Shown here: one piece after another, positions 14,849 to 21,526 of the stretch
Layout: each line of letters starts with the position of its first letter
Numbering within the stretch: position 1 is the stretch's first letter
Assembly: GCA_023438245.1 (NCBI GenBank)
Contig: JAEXRD010000116.1
Location: 1 to 23,606, forward strand
DNA: 23,606 nucleotides
Source of the DNA: Pseudomonadota bacterium
GTDB lineage: Bacteria; Desulfobacterota; Desulfovibrionia; Desulfovibrionales; Desulfovibrionaceae
Reading direction: 5' to 3'
Translations under genes and position numbers: made by a program
Notes under the pieces: generated by a model
What the model was told of the DNA's origin: nothing
Seen by the model: only the letters and a program-made list of their open reading frames with translations
Databases searched by the model: none

Positions 14849-14895
14849 GGCCTCCGGGCTCTTGCCCACGGCGGCGAAAGACCGCGAAAAAGTCC

Positions 14896-14932
14896 GCCCG
14901 GCTCCGCTTGCGTGGTGCCGGGGGCTTTTTTT
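14896..14932 (+). terminator. Intrinsic terminator after the 53-residue gene
   Basis: GCCCGGC (14896-14902) pairs with GCCGGGGGC (14917-14925) with a G bulge, followed by seven T (14926-14932). It ends plus-strand transcription ahead of the repeat cluster. Confidence 0.75.
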
Positions 14933-14963
14933 GCGTCCGCCCCCCCGCTTGCGCGAGGCGCAG

Positions 14964-15027
14964 CCCCGGCCCCGAAGCGGATCATGACGATACCCCGGAG
15001 GCAACAGGCGCTTTCCTGAAGCTGCCT
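14964..15027 (+). repeat. REP-like repeat, copy A
   Basis: A ~64-bp unit opening with CCCCGGCCCCGAAGCGG, then ATCATGACGAT. It aligns along its length with copy C (about 150 bp further on, same orientation). Intergenic between convergent genes; no coding potential (14849-15178 has no gene). Confidence 0.8.
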
Positions 15028-15030
15028 TTC

Positions 15031-15094
15031 GGGGCTGCTTCTGAAAGGATGCATTTTGTTCCCTGGCGAGGAAGGAGCCGGTTCGGGGCCGGGG
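15031..15094 (-). repeat. REP-like repeat, copy B (inverted)
   Basis: Read on the minus strand it opens with a 17-bp head identical to that of copy C (complement of 15078-15094) and ends in CCTTTCAGAAGCAGCCCC, nearly identical to the end of copy C. The middle is diverged. With copy C it can form a hairpin of about 65-bp arms around a 20-bp spacer (15095-15114) that itself contains two GTAC words. Confidence 0.8.
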
Positions 15095-15114
15095 ATAGTA
15101 CTTTTGCGGTACAG

Positions 15115-15180
15115 CCCCGGCCCCGAACCGGATCATGACGATGTCCAGGGGGCAAAAGGCGCCTTTCAGGAGCAGCCCCT
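15115..15180 (+). repeat. REP-like repeat, copy C
   Basis: A 66-bp unit, direct repeat of copy A and inverted repeat of copy B. It runs into the last two bases of the stop codon of the glutaminyl cyclase gene (15179-15181), so that mRNA's 3' end folds into the B/C hairpin. Confidence 0.8.
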
Positions 15181-16048
15181 AACGCAGGTGGGGCTGCCCA
15201 TGCGGAACCGGAGGCCGGGTGAGCATCTGCGGCATCTCCAGCACGAACACCGCGTCCCACAGCTTGCCCGTGACGAACAGCCGCCGCCCGGAGCGGTCCA
15301 CGGCCACGCCGTTGGCGGCCTCGGCCCGGGGATTCTTCAGCAGCGGGCGCAGGGGCGAGAGGTCCATCCAGGCGGCCACCTCGCCGGTGTCGCCCCGGAT
15401 GAGCGCCAGCGCGTCGCGGCCCCAGATGTTGGCGATGATCCAGCCGTTGTGCCATTCCAGTTCGTTGAGCCGCTCCACCGGCACGGCCCCGGCGCGGCCC
15501 CGCTCCCACACGCGCAGGCGCCCGGCCTCGGCCAGGGTGCGCGCATCCAGCAGGCGCAGGGTGTCCGTGCCGTCGCTCAGGACGAACCGCGCAGGCGCCC
15601 CGCCGGAAGCGGGCGCGCAGGCCAGGCCCCAGCCCTCGCCGCGCAGGCGCGCGCTGCCCGCCGGGCGCAGGGTCTCGGCCTCGTAAAAGAACGCCACGCC
15701 CTCCTTCCAGGTCAGCTGCGCCAGGCGCGAGCCGGGCTGGCCGTCCGGCGGGCAGATGGCCGCGCCCTCGCCGAAAAGCCTGCCCGGCAGGCTGGCGGCG
15801 AGCCGCGCGCGCCCGGTCTCGGGGTCCACGCGGCGGAGGCTGGACTGGCCGTACAGGCCCGTGCTCTCGATGAATTCGCCCTGGTGCATGAGCAGCCCCT
15901 GGGTGAAGGCCGCCTCGTCGTGGGGCAGGGTGCGCAGCACCGAGCAGGGAAAGACCGGGGCCTGGGCCCGGGCCAGTGCCGGACAGAGCGCCAGAGCCAG
16001 CAGCGCGGCCAGGAGGCCCGCCGCGCGCCCCGCGCCCCGCGCGGTCAT
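15179..16048 (-). CDS. Secreted glutaminyl-peptide cyclotransferase (plant-type)
   Basis: A 289-residue protein of the beta-propeller glutamine cyclotransferase family, which converts N-terminal Gln to pyroglutamate with loss of ammonia. Signal peptide MTARGAGRAAGLLAALLALA to ALARA, so it acts in the periplasm or outside. Family signatures: AFTQGLLMHQGEFIESTGLYGQSS, LNELEWHNGWIIANIWGRDALALI and NGVAVDRSGRRLFVTGKLWD; length is normal. Its start codon overlaps the cheD stop (ATGA, 16045-16048), so translation is coupled. It is the last gene of the pilin operon. Its own predicted mature N-terminus is Gln. The natural substrate is unknown. Confidence 0.93.
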   Translation of the reverse strand: MTARGAGRAAGLLAALLALALCPALARAQAPVFPCSVLRTLPHDEAAFTQGLLMHQGEFIESTGLYGQSSLRRVDPETGRARLAASLPGRLFGEGAAICPPDGQPGSRLAQLTWKEGVAFFYEAETLRPAGSARLRGEGWGLACAPASGGAPARFVLSDGTDTLRLLDARTLAEAGRLRVWERGRAGAVPVERLNELEWHNGWIIANIWGRDALALIRGDTGEVAAWMDLSPLRPLLKNPRAEAANGVAVDRSGRRLFVTGKLWDAVFVLEMPQMLTRPPVPHGQPHLR

Positions 16049-16635
16049 TGGCCGCCCCTGGCGCGCAGGTCCGCCAGCCCTTCCGGGTCCTCGCCCTGGC
16101 TCTCGCTGACGGCCACGCGGCGGGTCTGCTCCGGGTTCAGGTAGCGCAGCCACACCTCGCCGGTGCCGGTGTTGAAGAACAATTTGCGGCCATAGGGCCC
16201 CAGCACGTCCTCGGCGGCGGGCTTCAGGCCATGGGCGGTGAGCGCGGCGCGGGCCATCTCCACGTTCTTGCGGCCCACGTCGAGCATGTCGCGCAGGTGC
16301 AGGGGGTGGTTGTCCTGCATGGTGTTGGCCCCGCCGAAAAGCTTCACCACCAGTTCGCCGGGCTTCAGCCCAGCGGCGCGGAAGCGCTCCAGCATGGAGT
16401 CCACGGCCCCGTCGGCGAACAGGCAGGGCTTCTGCCTGGCCTTGGCCATGGCCTTTTCCGGCAGCATGGCGTGGAACATGCCGCCCACGCCGCGCCCCGG
16501 GTGGTGGAAGGTGACGCTGACGCAGCTGCCCAGCACCGTGGCCAGCAGCACGGGCCGCAGGGCGAAGCAGCAGTCGCCGATGCCCACGTGGCCGTTGGGC
16601 AGGTTCTGGTCTGGCGGTTCGGCTATCCGGGGCAT
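16045..16635 (-). CDS. cheD: Chemoreceptor glutamine deamidase CheD
   Basis: A 196-residue enzyme that deamidates specific Gln side chains of chemoreceptors (Gln to Glu) and, in some species, partners with CheC. Visible signatures: TVLGSCVSV with catalytic Cys38, GVGGMFHAMLP with His55 seventeen residues later (the usual Cys-His spacing), and KLFGGANTM followed by VGRKNVEMARAALTAHGL. All conserved parts are intact. The stop of the upstream small secreted-protein gene is 5 nt before this ATG, and the stop overlaps the next start. No other che gene is in the window; its place in a pilin operon suggests it modifies a receptor linked to surface motility or sensing. Confidence 0.95.
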   Translation of the reverse strand: MPRIAEPPDQNLPNGHVGIGDCCFALRPVLLATVLGSCVSVTFHHPGRGVGGMFHAMLPEKAMAKARQKPCLFADGAVDSMLERFRAAGLKPGELVVKLFGGANTMQDNHPLHLRDMLDVGRKNVEMARAALTAHGLKPAAEDVLGPYGRKLFFNTGTGEVWLRYLNPEQTRRVAVSESQGEDPEGLADLRARGGQ

Positions 16636-16640
16636 GCTCG

Positions 16641-16979
16641 CTACTTGTGGATGATGATGTCGCCGTAGATGGCCTTGCGCCCGCCGCTCCCGGAGGAGCG
16701 CGAACCGCCGGACACGGGCTCAAGCCGCTGGCCCGATTGGCCGGGCTGGGCCGGGCCTGCCGCCTTGCTCACCATCTCCTCGATGGACTTGCTGGCGGCG
16801 TTCTCGCGCGCCTCGGCCCCCTTGGCCGCGTCCTTGATCTGCCCGGCGGTGGGCGGCCCCCCAGCCGTGGACGCCGGCTCGGGGTCTTGGACCTCCCGGG
16901 CCGGGGGCGCGGCCCCCAGCGCCCCGGCGGGCACGAGCAGGACCAGGGCCAGGGCGAGGCTTGACATGGCGGAGCGCAT
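16641..16979 (-). CDS. Small exported protein of unknown function in the pilin operon
   Basis: A 112-residue protein: signal peptide MRSAMSSLALALVLLVPAGA, a Pro/Ala/Gly/Ser-rich low-complexity middle with a short helical stretch (about 46-73: GQIKDAAKGAEARENAASKS), and a distinct C-terminus RKAIYGDIIIHK that looks like a conserved beta strand. No family recognised. The ATG at 16979 follows GGGGGAAA; an internal ATG at 16964 is possible. Tight spacing to the adhesin-like gene (12 bp) and cheD (5 bp) implies a shared transcript and perhaps a shared pathway, e.g. a periplasmic pilus accessory. The composition makes orthologue detection difficult. Confidence 0.75.
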   Translation of the reverse strand: MRSAMSSLALALVLLVPAGALGAAPPAREVQDPEPASTAGGPPTAGQIKDAAKGAEARENAASKSIEEMVSKAAGPAQPGQSGQRLEPVSGGSRSSGSGGRKAIYGDIIIHK

Positions 16980-16991
16980 TGCGGTTTCCCC

Positions 16992-19082
16992 CTAGGGCAT
17001 GAGTGACATGGCGGCGATTTCCTCGGCGGTGAGCAGCCGCTTGAACAGGTAGATCTCGTCGATGTTGCCGTTGAACCCGAAGTAGGGCCCGAGGCCTGTC
17101 GTGTGGCGCGCGCCGATGACCAGGTTGCCCGTGGTGGTGCGGGCGGCGCGGGCGCTGGTGTTCGTGGCCGCGGCGTTGAACATGCCGTTGATGTAGATGG
17201 CCAGGACCGAGGAGTCCCACTGGGCCACCACATGGTACCACCTGCCGGTGGCGGGCAGTTCCTTGGACTCCAGCGTGATGGAGTTGCTGTTGTTGTAGCG
17301 CAGGCCCAGCTCCAGCTTGCCGCCGCTGGAGATCCGCAGCCAGTAGGCTTCCTCGTTGTTGCTGCCGTTGGTGCTGGAGGAGTGCCCCTTGTGCAGGATG
17401 TACGTGTTGCTGGTCAGGGCCGAGGGCCTGATCCACACCGCGATGGAGCCCGCCGTGGTCAGGTCCAGGGCGTTGGCGTCGGTGACGGCGGTGCGCCAGT
17501 CGTCGGCGAACTTGAGCGTCTTGCCGTAGGAATAGTCCGCCGGGGTCTCCGTGACGACTGGTCCGCCGTAGGTCGTGCCCGGCGTGGTGTTCATGTTCCA
17601 GTAGGCCGCGTAGTTGTTCGGAATGCTGAGCGTATCCGCCGCGCCCTTGAAGGCCAGGTTGAAATTCGACACCGTGAGCTTCTGGGTGGATTCGCCGGTG
17701 GCCTCGCTCCAGCCGAAAATCACCTTGGCCATTTTGGCGTGCAACGCCGGAGTCAGGTGCACCACGCGGATCATATTCGGGGCCGCGGCGGTATAGTTCG
17801 CGGTGACGGTGTTGTAGGGGGCCGTGCCCGCTCCGGTGCGTATCCAGGTCTTGAGCACGTAGGGGTAGGCCCCTTCGGCGTTCTTGGTGCCGATGCGCGA
17901 GATCTCGTGCCGGATGGCGTACTTGGTGCCGTCGGTCAGCCAGGTATCCGTGGTGCCGTACCAGTAGCCGAAACGCCCGCTGCCCGTGCCGTCGGGGTCC
18001 TTCAGCGACACCGGCTCGCTGGCGTTGCCCGCGCCGGCGTCGTGGCGGTTGTCGTCGAAGGAGGGCCCCTTGATGGGCACGCAGGGGTTGCCCCCGCCGG
18101 GGCAGTAGGTAGTGTTGAGTGAGCTTTCCCCGCCCCAGAAGATGTTGGCCATGTGGTCGCGGCCGGTTGCGTCGCAACGGCTGCCCGGAAGCCACAGCTC
18201 GGGTTTGCACTCGTTGTAGTACGTGTCGAACTCGATGCCGAACTTGGGCGGCGCGATCCCCACGCCCATGGTGCCGTCCTTGCGCAGGGCCGGGCCGCCC
18301 CAGCCCATGAGCTCGCCCTGGTAGGCGTTGCCGCCCACGACGTCCACGGTATTGGTCTCGCCGCTGATGATGCCGAACACCAGGCCGTCGGCCACGGAGG
18401 TGGAGACCCACTGGATGTCGAAGGCCGTGCGCAGGCCGTAGTCCATGGTGCAATTGCCGTCCACGCAGCCGCTGGTGGCGTTGCCGTTGTACCAGATGGC
18501 CGCGGCGTTCTCCTTCTGCGTCAGAATGCCGAAGCTGATGGACTTGGTGGCCGCGTCCACGCTGATGGGGCTGCTGCCCTTGAGGTCCGAGGTGCGGAAG
18601 AAGTCATCGGCCACGTTGCCGAAGTCCACCACTTCCTTGTAGGGCTGGTAGCCCAGCTTGGGCACGCTGATGGACACGTTCTGCAAGCTGGACGTCACCG
18701 GCAGCGACAGCGAACAGCCCTGGCCCGTGGCGTTCACCTGCATGTTGCCCGCGCCGTCCCAGCCCACGGCCAGCGTGAACTTCAGGCCCTTGGAGGCGTC
18801 CACGTCGTAGGTCTGGCCGTTCATGGCCGTGCGCGCGGCGTCCAGCTCGGCCTGGGTGTTGGCCGCGCGCAGGCGGGCCGCGGCGTAGCGCAGGCCGCTC
18901 TCGGCCATCATGCGCGAGGCCGTGGAGCAGTTGGGCGAGAGCACCCCCCGCACGGCGGAGGAGAAATAGGACGAGCCCGCCGCCGCCAGCACCCCGAAGA
19001 GCACCAGGCCCATGACGATGTAGAGCACCACGGCGCCCTGCTGCGGGCGGAAGCTGCGGTTGGACTGGAGGTTCGGGCGCAT
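16992..19082 (-). CDS. Prepilin-like (PilX/MshP/GspK-type) protein carrying two ConA-like lectin domains; probable pilus-tip adhesin
   Basis: A 696-residue protein. N-terminus: basic leader RPNLQSNRSFRPQQG, then hydrophobic AVVLYIVMGLVLFGVLAAAG (17-36) and SPNCSTASRMMAESGLRYAAARLR, as in PilX/MshP/GspK minor pilins; the usual Glu5 is absent, as in GspK. Residues about 150-480 look like an L-type lectin: FDIQWVSTSVADGLVFGI, then FGIEFDTYYN (281-290) and GRDHMANIFWG, which place Glu284, Asp286, Asn290, Asp309 and His310 like the metal ligands of legume lectins. Cys pairs 206/211, 292/303 and 327/334 could be disulfides. Residues about 485-696 are a LamG/ConA-like domain (GSIAVWIRPSAL, RWYHVVAQWD, IDEIYLFKRLLTAEEI). 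The ribosome site TAGGAGG overlaps the upstream stop. Composition is Asn/Thr/Tyr-rich and visibly more AT-rich than the flanks. Confidence 0.88.
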   Translation of the reverse strand: MRPNLQSNRSFRPQQGAVVLYIVMGLVLFGVLAAAGSSYFSSAVRGVLSPNCSTASRMMAESGLRYAAARLRAANTQAELDAARTAMNGQTYDVDASKGLKFTLAVGWDGAGNMQVNATGQGCSLSLPVTSSLQNVSISVPKLGYQPYKEVVDFGNVADDFFRTSDLKGSSPISVDAATKSISFGILTQKENAAAIWYNGNATSGCVDGNCTMDYGLRTAFDIQWVSTSVADGLVFGIISGETNTVDVVGGNAYQGELMGWGGPALRKDGTMGVGIAPPKFGIEFDTYYNECKPELWLPGSRCDATGRDHMANIFWGGESSLNTTYCPGGGNPCVPIKGPSFDDNRHDAGAGNASEPVSLKDPDGTGSGRFGYWYGTTDTWLTDGTKYAIRHEISRIGTKNAEGAYPYVLKTWIRTGAGTAPYNTVTANYTAAAPNMIRVVHLTPALHAKMAKVIFGWSEATGESTQKLTVSNFNLAFKGAADTLSIPNNYAAYWNMNTTPGTTYGGPVVTETPADYSYGKTLKFADDWRTAVTDANALDLTTAGSIAVWIRPSALTSNTYILHKGHSSSTNGSNNEEAYWLRISSGGKLELGLRYNNSNSITLESKELPATGRWYHVVAQWDSSVLAIYINGMFNAAATNTSARAARTTTGNLVIGARHTTGLGPYFGFNGNIDEIYLFKRLLTAEEIAAMSLMP

Positions 19083-19094
19083 GGAATAAGCCTC

Positions 19095-19604
19095 CTACCC
19101 GCTCACCGGGGTGACGGTATTGGCCCTGGGCTTGATGGTGATGGAGTAGCTGGCCTCGCTGCCGGTGAGGCTGAAGCTGAGGGTGACGGTGCTGGCCGCC
19201 CCGGTCCCCGCGAAGCTCACCGAGCAGCCGGACACGCCGTCGATGAGCGTCCGGACCGTGGCCCCCGAGCCGGGGGTGAGCGTGATCCTGGCGTTCGCGC
19301 TGTCGTAGTTGATCTCGCGCCCGCTGCCCAGCGCCGCCAGGGAGCTGTTGTAGCGGATGCGCGCCGGGCTGGTGCGCACGGCGATGGCCCCGCCCGTGCC
19401 CGGCCCGCCGCTTGCGTCGCGCAGCTCCAGGGCGATGCGCTCCAGCGCCGCCTCGGCCTTCTGCCCGGTGGTGGCCGCCTGCCGGGCCGCCAGTTCGCCC
19501 TTCATGCCGGTGACCAGGAAATAGCCCCCGAACACCGCGATGATGCCCGCCAGCACGATGGAGGCGACGAGTTCGATGAGGGTGAAGCCGCACTGACGCC
19601 GCAT
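19095..19604 (-). CDS. Class III prepilin, PulJ/PilW/MshO-like
   Basis: A 169-residue minor pilin or pseudopilin. Very short leader MRRQCG, then mature FTLIELVASIVLAGIIAVFGGYFLVTG with Glu5 and a PilD-type cleavage site (G|F). The N-terminal helix continues as KGELAARQAATTGQKAEAALERIALELRDASGG, typical of PulJ/PilW-like members, and the C-terminal globular part is beta-rich (VTLSFSLTGSEASYSITIKP). The ATG at 19604 follows the upstream stop by 8 nt. Third of three consecutive prepilin genes and directly before the lectin-bearing protein. Confidence 0.9.
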   Translation of the reverse strand: MRRQCGFTLIELVASIVLAGIIAVFGGYFLVTGMKGELAARQAATTGQKAEAALERIALELRDASGGPGTGGAIAVRTSPARIRYNSSLAALGSGREINYDSANARITLTPGSGATVRTLIDGVSGCSVSFAGTGAASTVTLSFSLTGSEASYSITIKPRANTVTPVSG

Positions 19605-19612
19605 GCCGCCCC

Positions 19613-20020
19613 CTAGTAGCCCATGGCGCCGTCCGCGGCGCTGGTGCGGGCCTGGGTCAGCACCGTCGTGGCGCTGGCGCTGCCCACGGTGGCCGTCACC
19701 TTCAGCGCGGGGATGCTCCCCTCAAGCGTCATGGAGGTGTAGGCCAGCGTGGCGTTGGCCGGATACTGGGCCTGCACGTAGGCCAGGCTGCCGGAGGTGT
19801 TGGCGTTGAGGTGCTCCACGTATTTGGACACCACCAGCTCGATGATGGACTCGGCCTGGGCGGAGTCGCGGGCCGTGGCGGCGGTGTTCGCGCCCTTGGT
19901 CAGCTTCGTGCCCAGCATGTTCACCAGAAGCGCGCCCAGAAGCCCGGCGATGACCACCGTGACGATGATCTCGATGAGCGTGAAGCCCCGGCTGCGTGCG
20001 CTTCGGCGTGCTCGGCTCAT
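19613..20020 (-). CDS. Class III prepilin, MshD/GspI-like
   Basis: A 135-residue minor pilin. Basic leader MSRARRSARSRG followed by FTLIEIIVTVVIAGLLGALLVNML with Glu5. The globular part is Thr/Ala/Ser-rich with AESIIELVVSKYVEHLNAN (helix) and ALKVTATVGSASATTVL (strands), ending DGAMGY. Two starts are possible: ATG at 20020 with GAGGAG four nt upstream (used here), or ATG at 20032 overlapping the upstream stop as ATGA, which would add MRSA to the leader. Either yields the same mature protein. The subfamily name is tentative. Confidence 0.88.
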   Translation of the reverse strand: MSRARRSARSRGFTLIEIIVTVVIAGLLGALLVNMLGTKLTKGANTAATARDSAQAESIIELVVSKYVEHLNANTSGSLAYVQAQYPANATLAYTSMTLEGSIPALKVTATVGSASATTVLTQARTSAADGAMGY

Positions 20021-20024
20021 GGCG

Positions 20025-20030
20025 CTCCTC
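20025..20030 (-). promoter_or_regulatory. Ribosome binding site choosing the second prepilin start
   Basis: GAGGAG on the minus strand, four nt before the ATG at 20020 and downstream of the alternative ATG at 20032. It overlaps the last codon region of the first prepilin gene (stop 20029-20031), so the two genes are likely translationally coupled. Confidence 0.5.
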
Positions 20031-20529
20031 ATGGAATGAACCCCGTCTCCGGGGTGATGGTGATGGTGGCGCTGCCGCCGCCCTCCGTCACCGTGACGGT
20101 GAGCGCGTTGGCGAGCTTGGTGGCCGTGGTCGGCGAATACGGAATGCCGTTCTGGTCGAAGATCACCGTGAAGCTGCTCATGCCCATGTCCTTGGACGCC
20201 AGGGCCACGCTGGTTCCGCTCTCGCCCGGCAGCAGGTTGCGCGCGGCCACGGCGTCGGGGTCGGTGCCGTTGAAGGCCCAGTAGTTCGTGCCGTCGCACT
20301 TCATGCCCCAGGACAGCAGGTTCTCCTTCATGGCCCGCAGGTGCAGGTAGCGCAGCTGGGCGGCGATTTCCGAGGCGCGCGGCCCGGCCATGCTGGGCCG
20401 CAGCACCTTGGGCGCGATGACCACGGCCAGGATGCCCAGGATGATGAGAATGGTGATGACCTCGACAAGGGTGAAGCCCCCGCCGCCGCATCGCCCTCTC
20501 CGGGTCATGTCAGGAACAATCTTCCGCAT
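20029..20529 (-). CDS. Class III prepilin, MshC/GspH/G-like; first gene of the pilin-adhesin operon
   Basis: A 166-residue minor pilin. Leader MRKIVPDMTRRGRCGGGG, then FTLVEVITILIILGILAVVIAPKVL with Glu5 and the Pro22-like kink of major-pilin/GspG-type helices. It continues ASEIAAQLRYLHLRAMKENLLSWGMKCDGTNYWAF, as in GspH/FimT/MshC-like pilins, then a beta-rich C-terminus (TVIFDQNGIPY, LTVTVTEGGGSATITITPETG). The ATG at 20529 has GGGGAG at good spacing; an internal ATG at 20508 would give a shorter leader. A clear promoter lies 52-80 bp upstream. Needs prepilin peptidase and a pilus assembly motor encoded elsewhere. Confidence 0.9.
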   Translation of the reverse strand: MRKIVPDMTRRGRCGGGGFTLVEVITILIILGILAVVIAPKVLRPSMAGPRASEIAAQLRYLHLRAMKENLLSWGMKCDGTNYWAFNGTDPDAVAARNLLPGESGTSVALASKDMGMSSFTVIFDQNGIPYSPTTATKLANALTVTVTEGGGSATITITPETGFIP

Positions 20530-20580
20530 GGCGCTCCCCGTGGGCGCGGCATGCAAGCCCCGCGCCTCACCAGTGCGCCC

Positions 20581-20609
20581 AGTATACGCAGGCGGCAGCC
20601 CTCTGGCAA
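20581..20609 (-). promoter_or_regulatory. Sigma70 promoter of the pilin-adhesin-cheD operon
   Basis: Minus-strand TTGCCA (20604-20609), exactly 17 bp, then TATACT (20581-20586); each hexamer matches consensus at 5 of 6 positions, the best promoter in the window. TSS near 20574 leaves a leader of about 45 nt before the first prepilin ATG. It sits between lgt and the operon, so the pilin genes need not depend on lgt transcription. Confidence 0.7.
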
Positions 20610-20627
20610 TGCGGCGGAGGAGCGCGC

Positions 20628-21398
20628 TCAGGCCCGGCGCAGCATCAGCCACAGACCCAGGGCCATCATGGGCAGGCACAAAATCTGGCCCATGCTCATC
20701 CAGCCCAGGGCCACGAAGCCCAGCTGGGCGTCCGGCTGGCGGAAGAACTCCACCAGGAAGCGGAAGCCCCCGTAGCCCAGCAGGAACAGCCCGCCCACGG
20801 CCCCGGCCCGCCTGGGCCTGCCGGAATACAGCCACAGCATGCAGAACAGCAGCAGGCCCTCAAGCCCGGCCTCGTACAGCTGCGAGGGATGGCGCGGCAG
20901 CGGCCCGCCCGTGGGAAACACCATGGCCCAGGGCACGTCGGACACGCGGCCCCAGAGCTCGCCGTTGATGAAGTTGCCCAGCCGGCCGAAGAACAGGCCC
21001 GGCGGCACCAGCGGGGCGATGAAGTCGCCCACCTGCAGCAGGTTCTTGCCGATGCCGCGGCCATACAGCCAGCACACCAGGATCACGCCCGCCACCCCGC
21101 CGTGGAAGCTCCTGCCCCCGTGCCAGATGGCCAGGATGTCGCCGGGATTGTCCAGGTAGTGCGGCAGGTCGTAGAACAGCACGTAGCCGATGCGCCCGCC
21201 CAGGATGACGCCCGCCACCAGCCAGGTGATGAGGTCGTCCACCTGCTCCGGGGTCCAGCCGCTGCCGGGGCGCGCGGCGCGCCAGCGGCCCAGAAGCCAG
21301 GCCAGGGAAAAGCCCACGGCGTACATGATGCCGTACCAGCGGGCGGCCAGGGGGCCGATCTGGAAGGCCACGGGGTCCATGGCCGGATATTCGAGCAT
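20628..21398 (-). CDS. lgt: Prolipoprotein diacylglyceryl transferase
   Basis: A 256-residue inner-membrane enzyme transferring diacylglycerol from phosphatidylglycerol to the lipobox Cys, the first step of lipoprotein maturation. Several membrane segments and the family motifs: WYGIMYAVGFSLAWLLG, GGRIGYVLFYDLPHYL, HGGRSFHGGVAG with the key His, the Lgt signature FFGRLGNFINGELWGR with its essential Arg, and HPSQLYEAG. Intact and of normal length. The ATG at 21398 is preferred over one at 21428; a further ATG at 21380 (MDPVAFQIG) also fits. It would process the lipoproteins encoded at 7986 and 13974. Confidence 0.97.
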   Translation of the reverse strand: MLEYPAMDPVAFQIGPLAARWYGIMYAVGFSLAWLLGRWRAARPGSGWTPEQVDDLITWLVAGVILGGRIGYVLFYDLPHYLDNPGDILAIWHGGRSFHGGVAGVILVCWLYGRGIGKNLLQVGDFIAPLVPPGLFFGRLGNFINGELWGRVSDVPWAMVFPTGGPLPRHPSQLYEAGLEGLLLFCMLWLYSGRPRRAGAVGGLFLLGYGGFRFLVEFFRQPDAQLGFVALGWMSMGQILCLPMMALGLWLMLRRA

Positions 21399-21428
21399 GT
21401 CCGCTCTCCGCGCCCGCGCTCCGGGCAT

Positions 21429-21457
21429 TTGTTTCCTTCGGGATTCTGCGCTAGCAT
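21429..21457 (+). promoter_or_regulatory. Possible promoter for the 248-residue unknown gene
   Basis: TTGTTT (21429-21434), a 17-bp spacer, TAGCAT (21452-21457); leader about 60 nt. Matches are partial (3/6 and 4/6), so this is a moderate call. Confidence 0.4.
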
Positions 21458-21526
21458 GGGCCAGCGCGCCGGAGCCTCCGACTTTTTCCGGCCCGAGTCA
21501 ACCCCAAACCCAGGGAGCAGGGGCCG

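Noticed and set aside
14964..15180. Repeat cluster considered as a CRISPR array
   Set aside because: Only three units, about 65 bp each, in mixed orientation with irregular spacing and imperfect identity; no cas genes.
18153..19616. Plus-strand frame opposite the lectin-bearing pilin and the third prepilin
   Set aside because: Its product is His/Ala/Gly-rich without domains, and both minus-strand genes are well supported.
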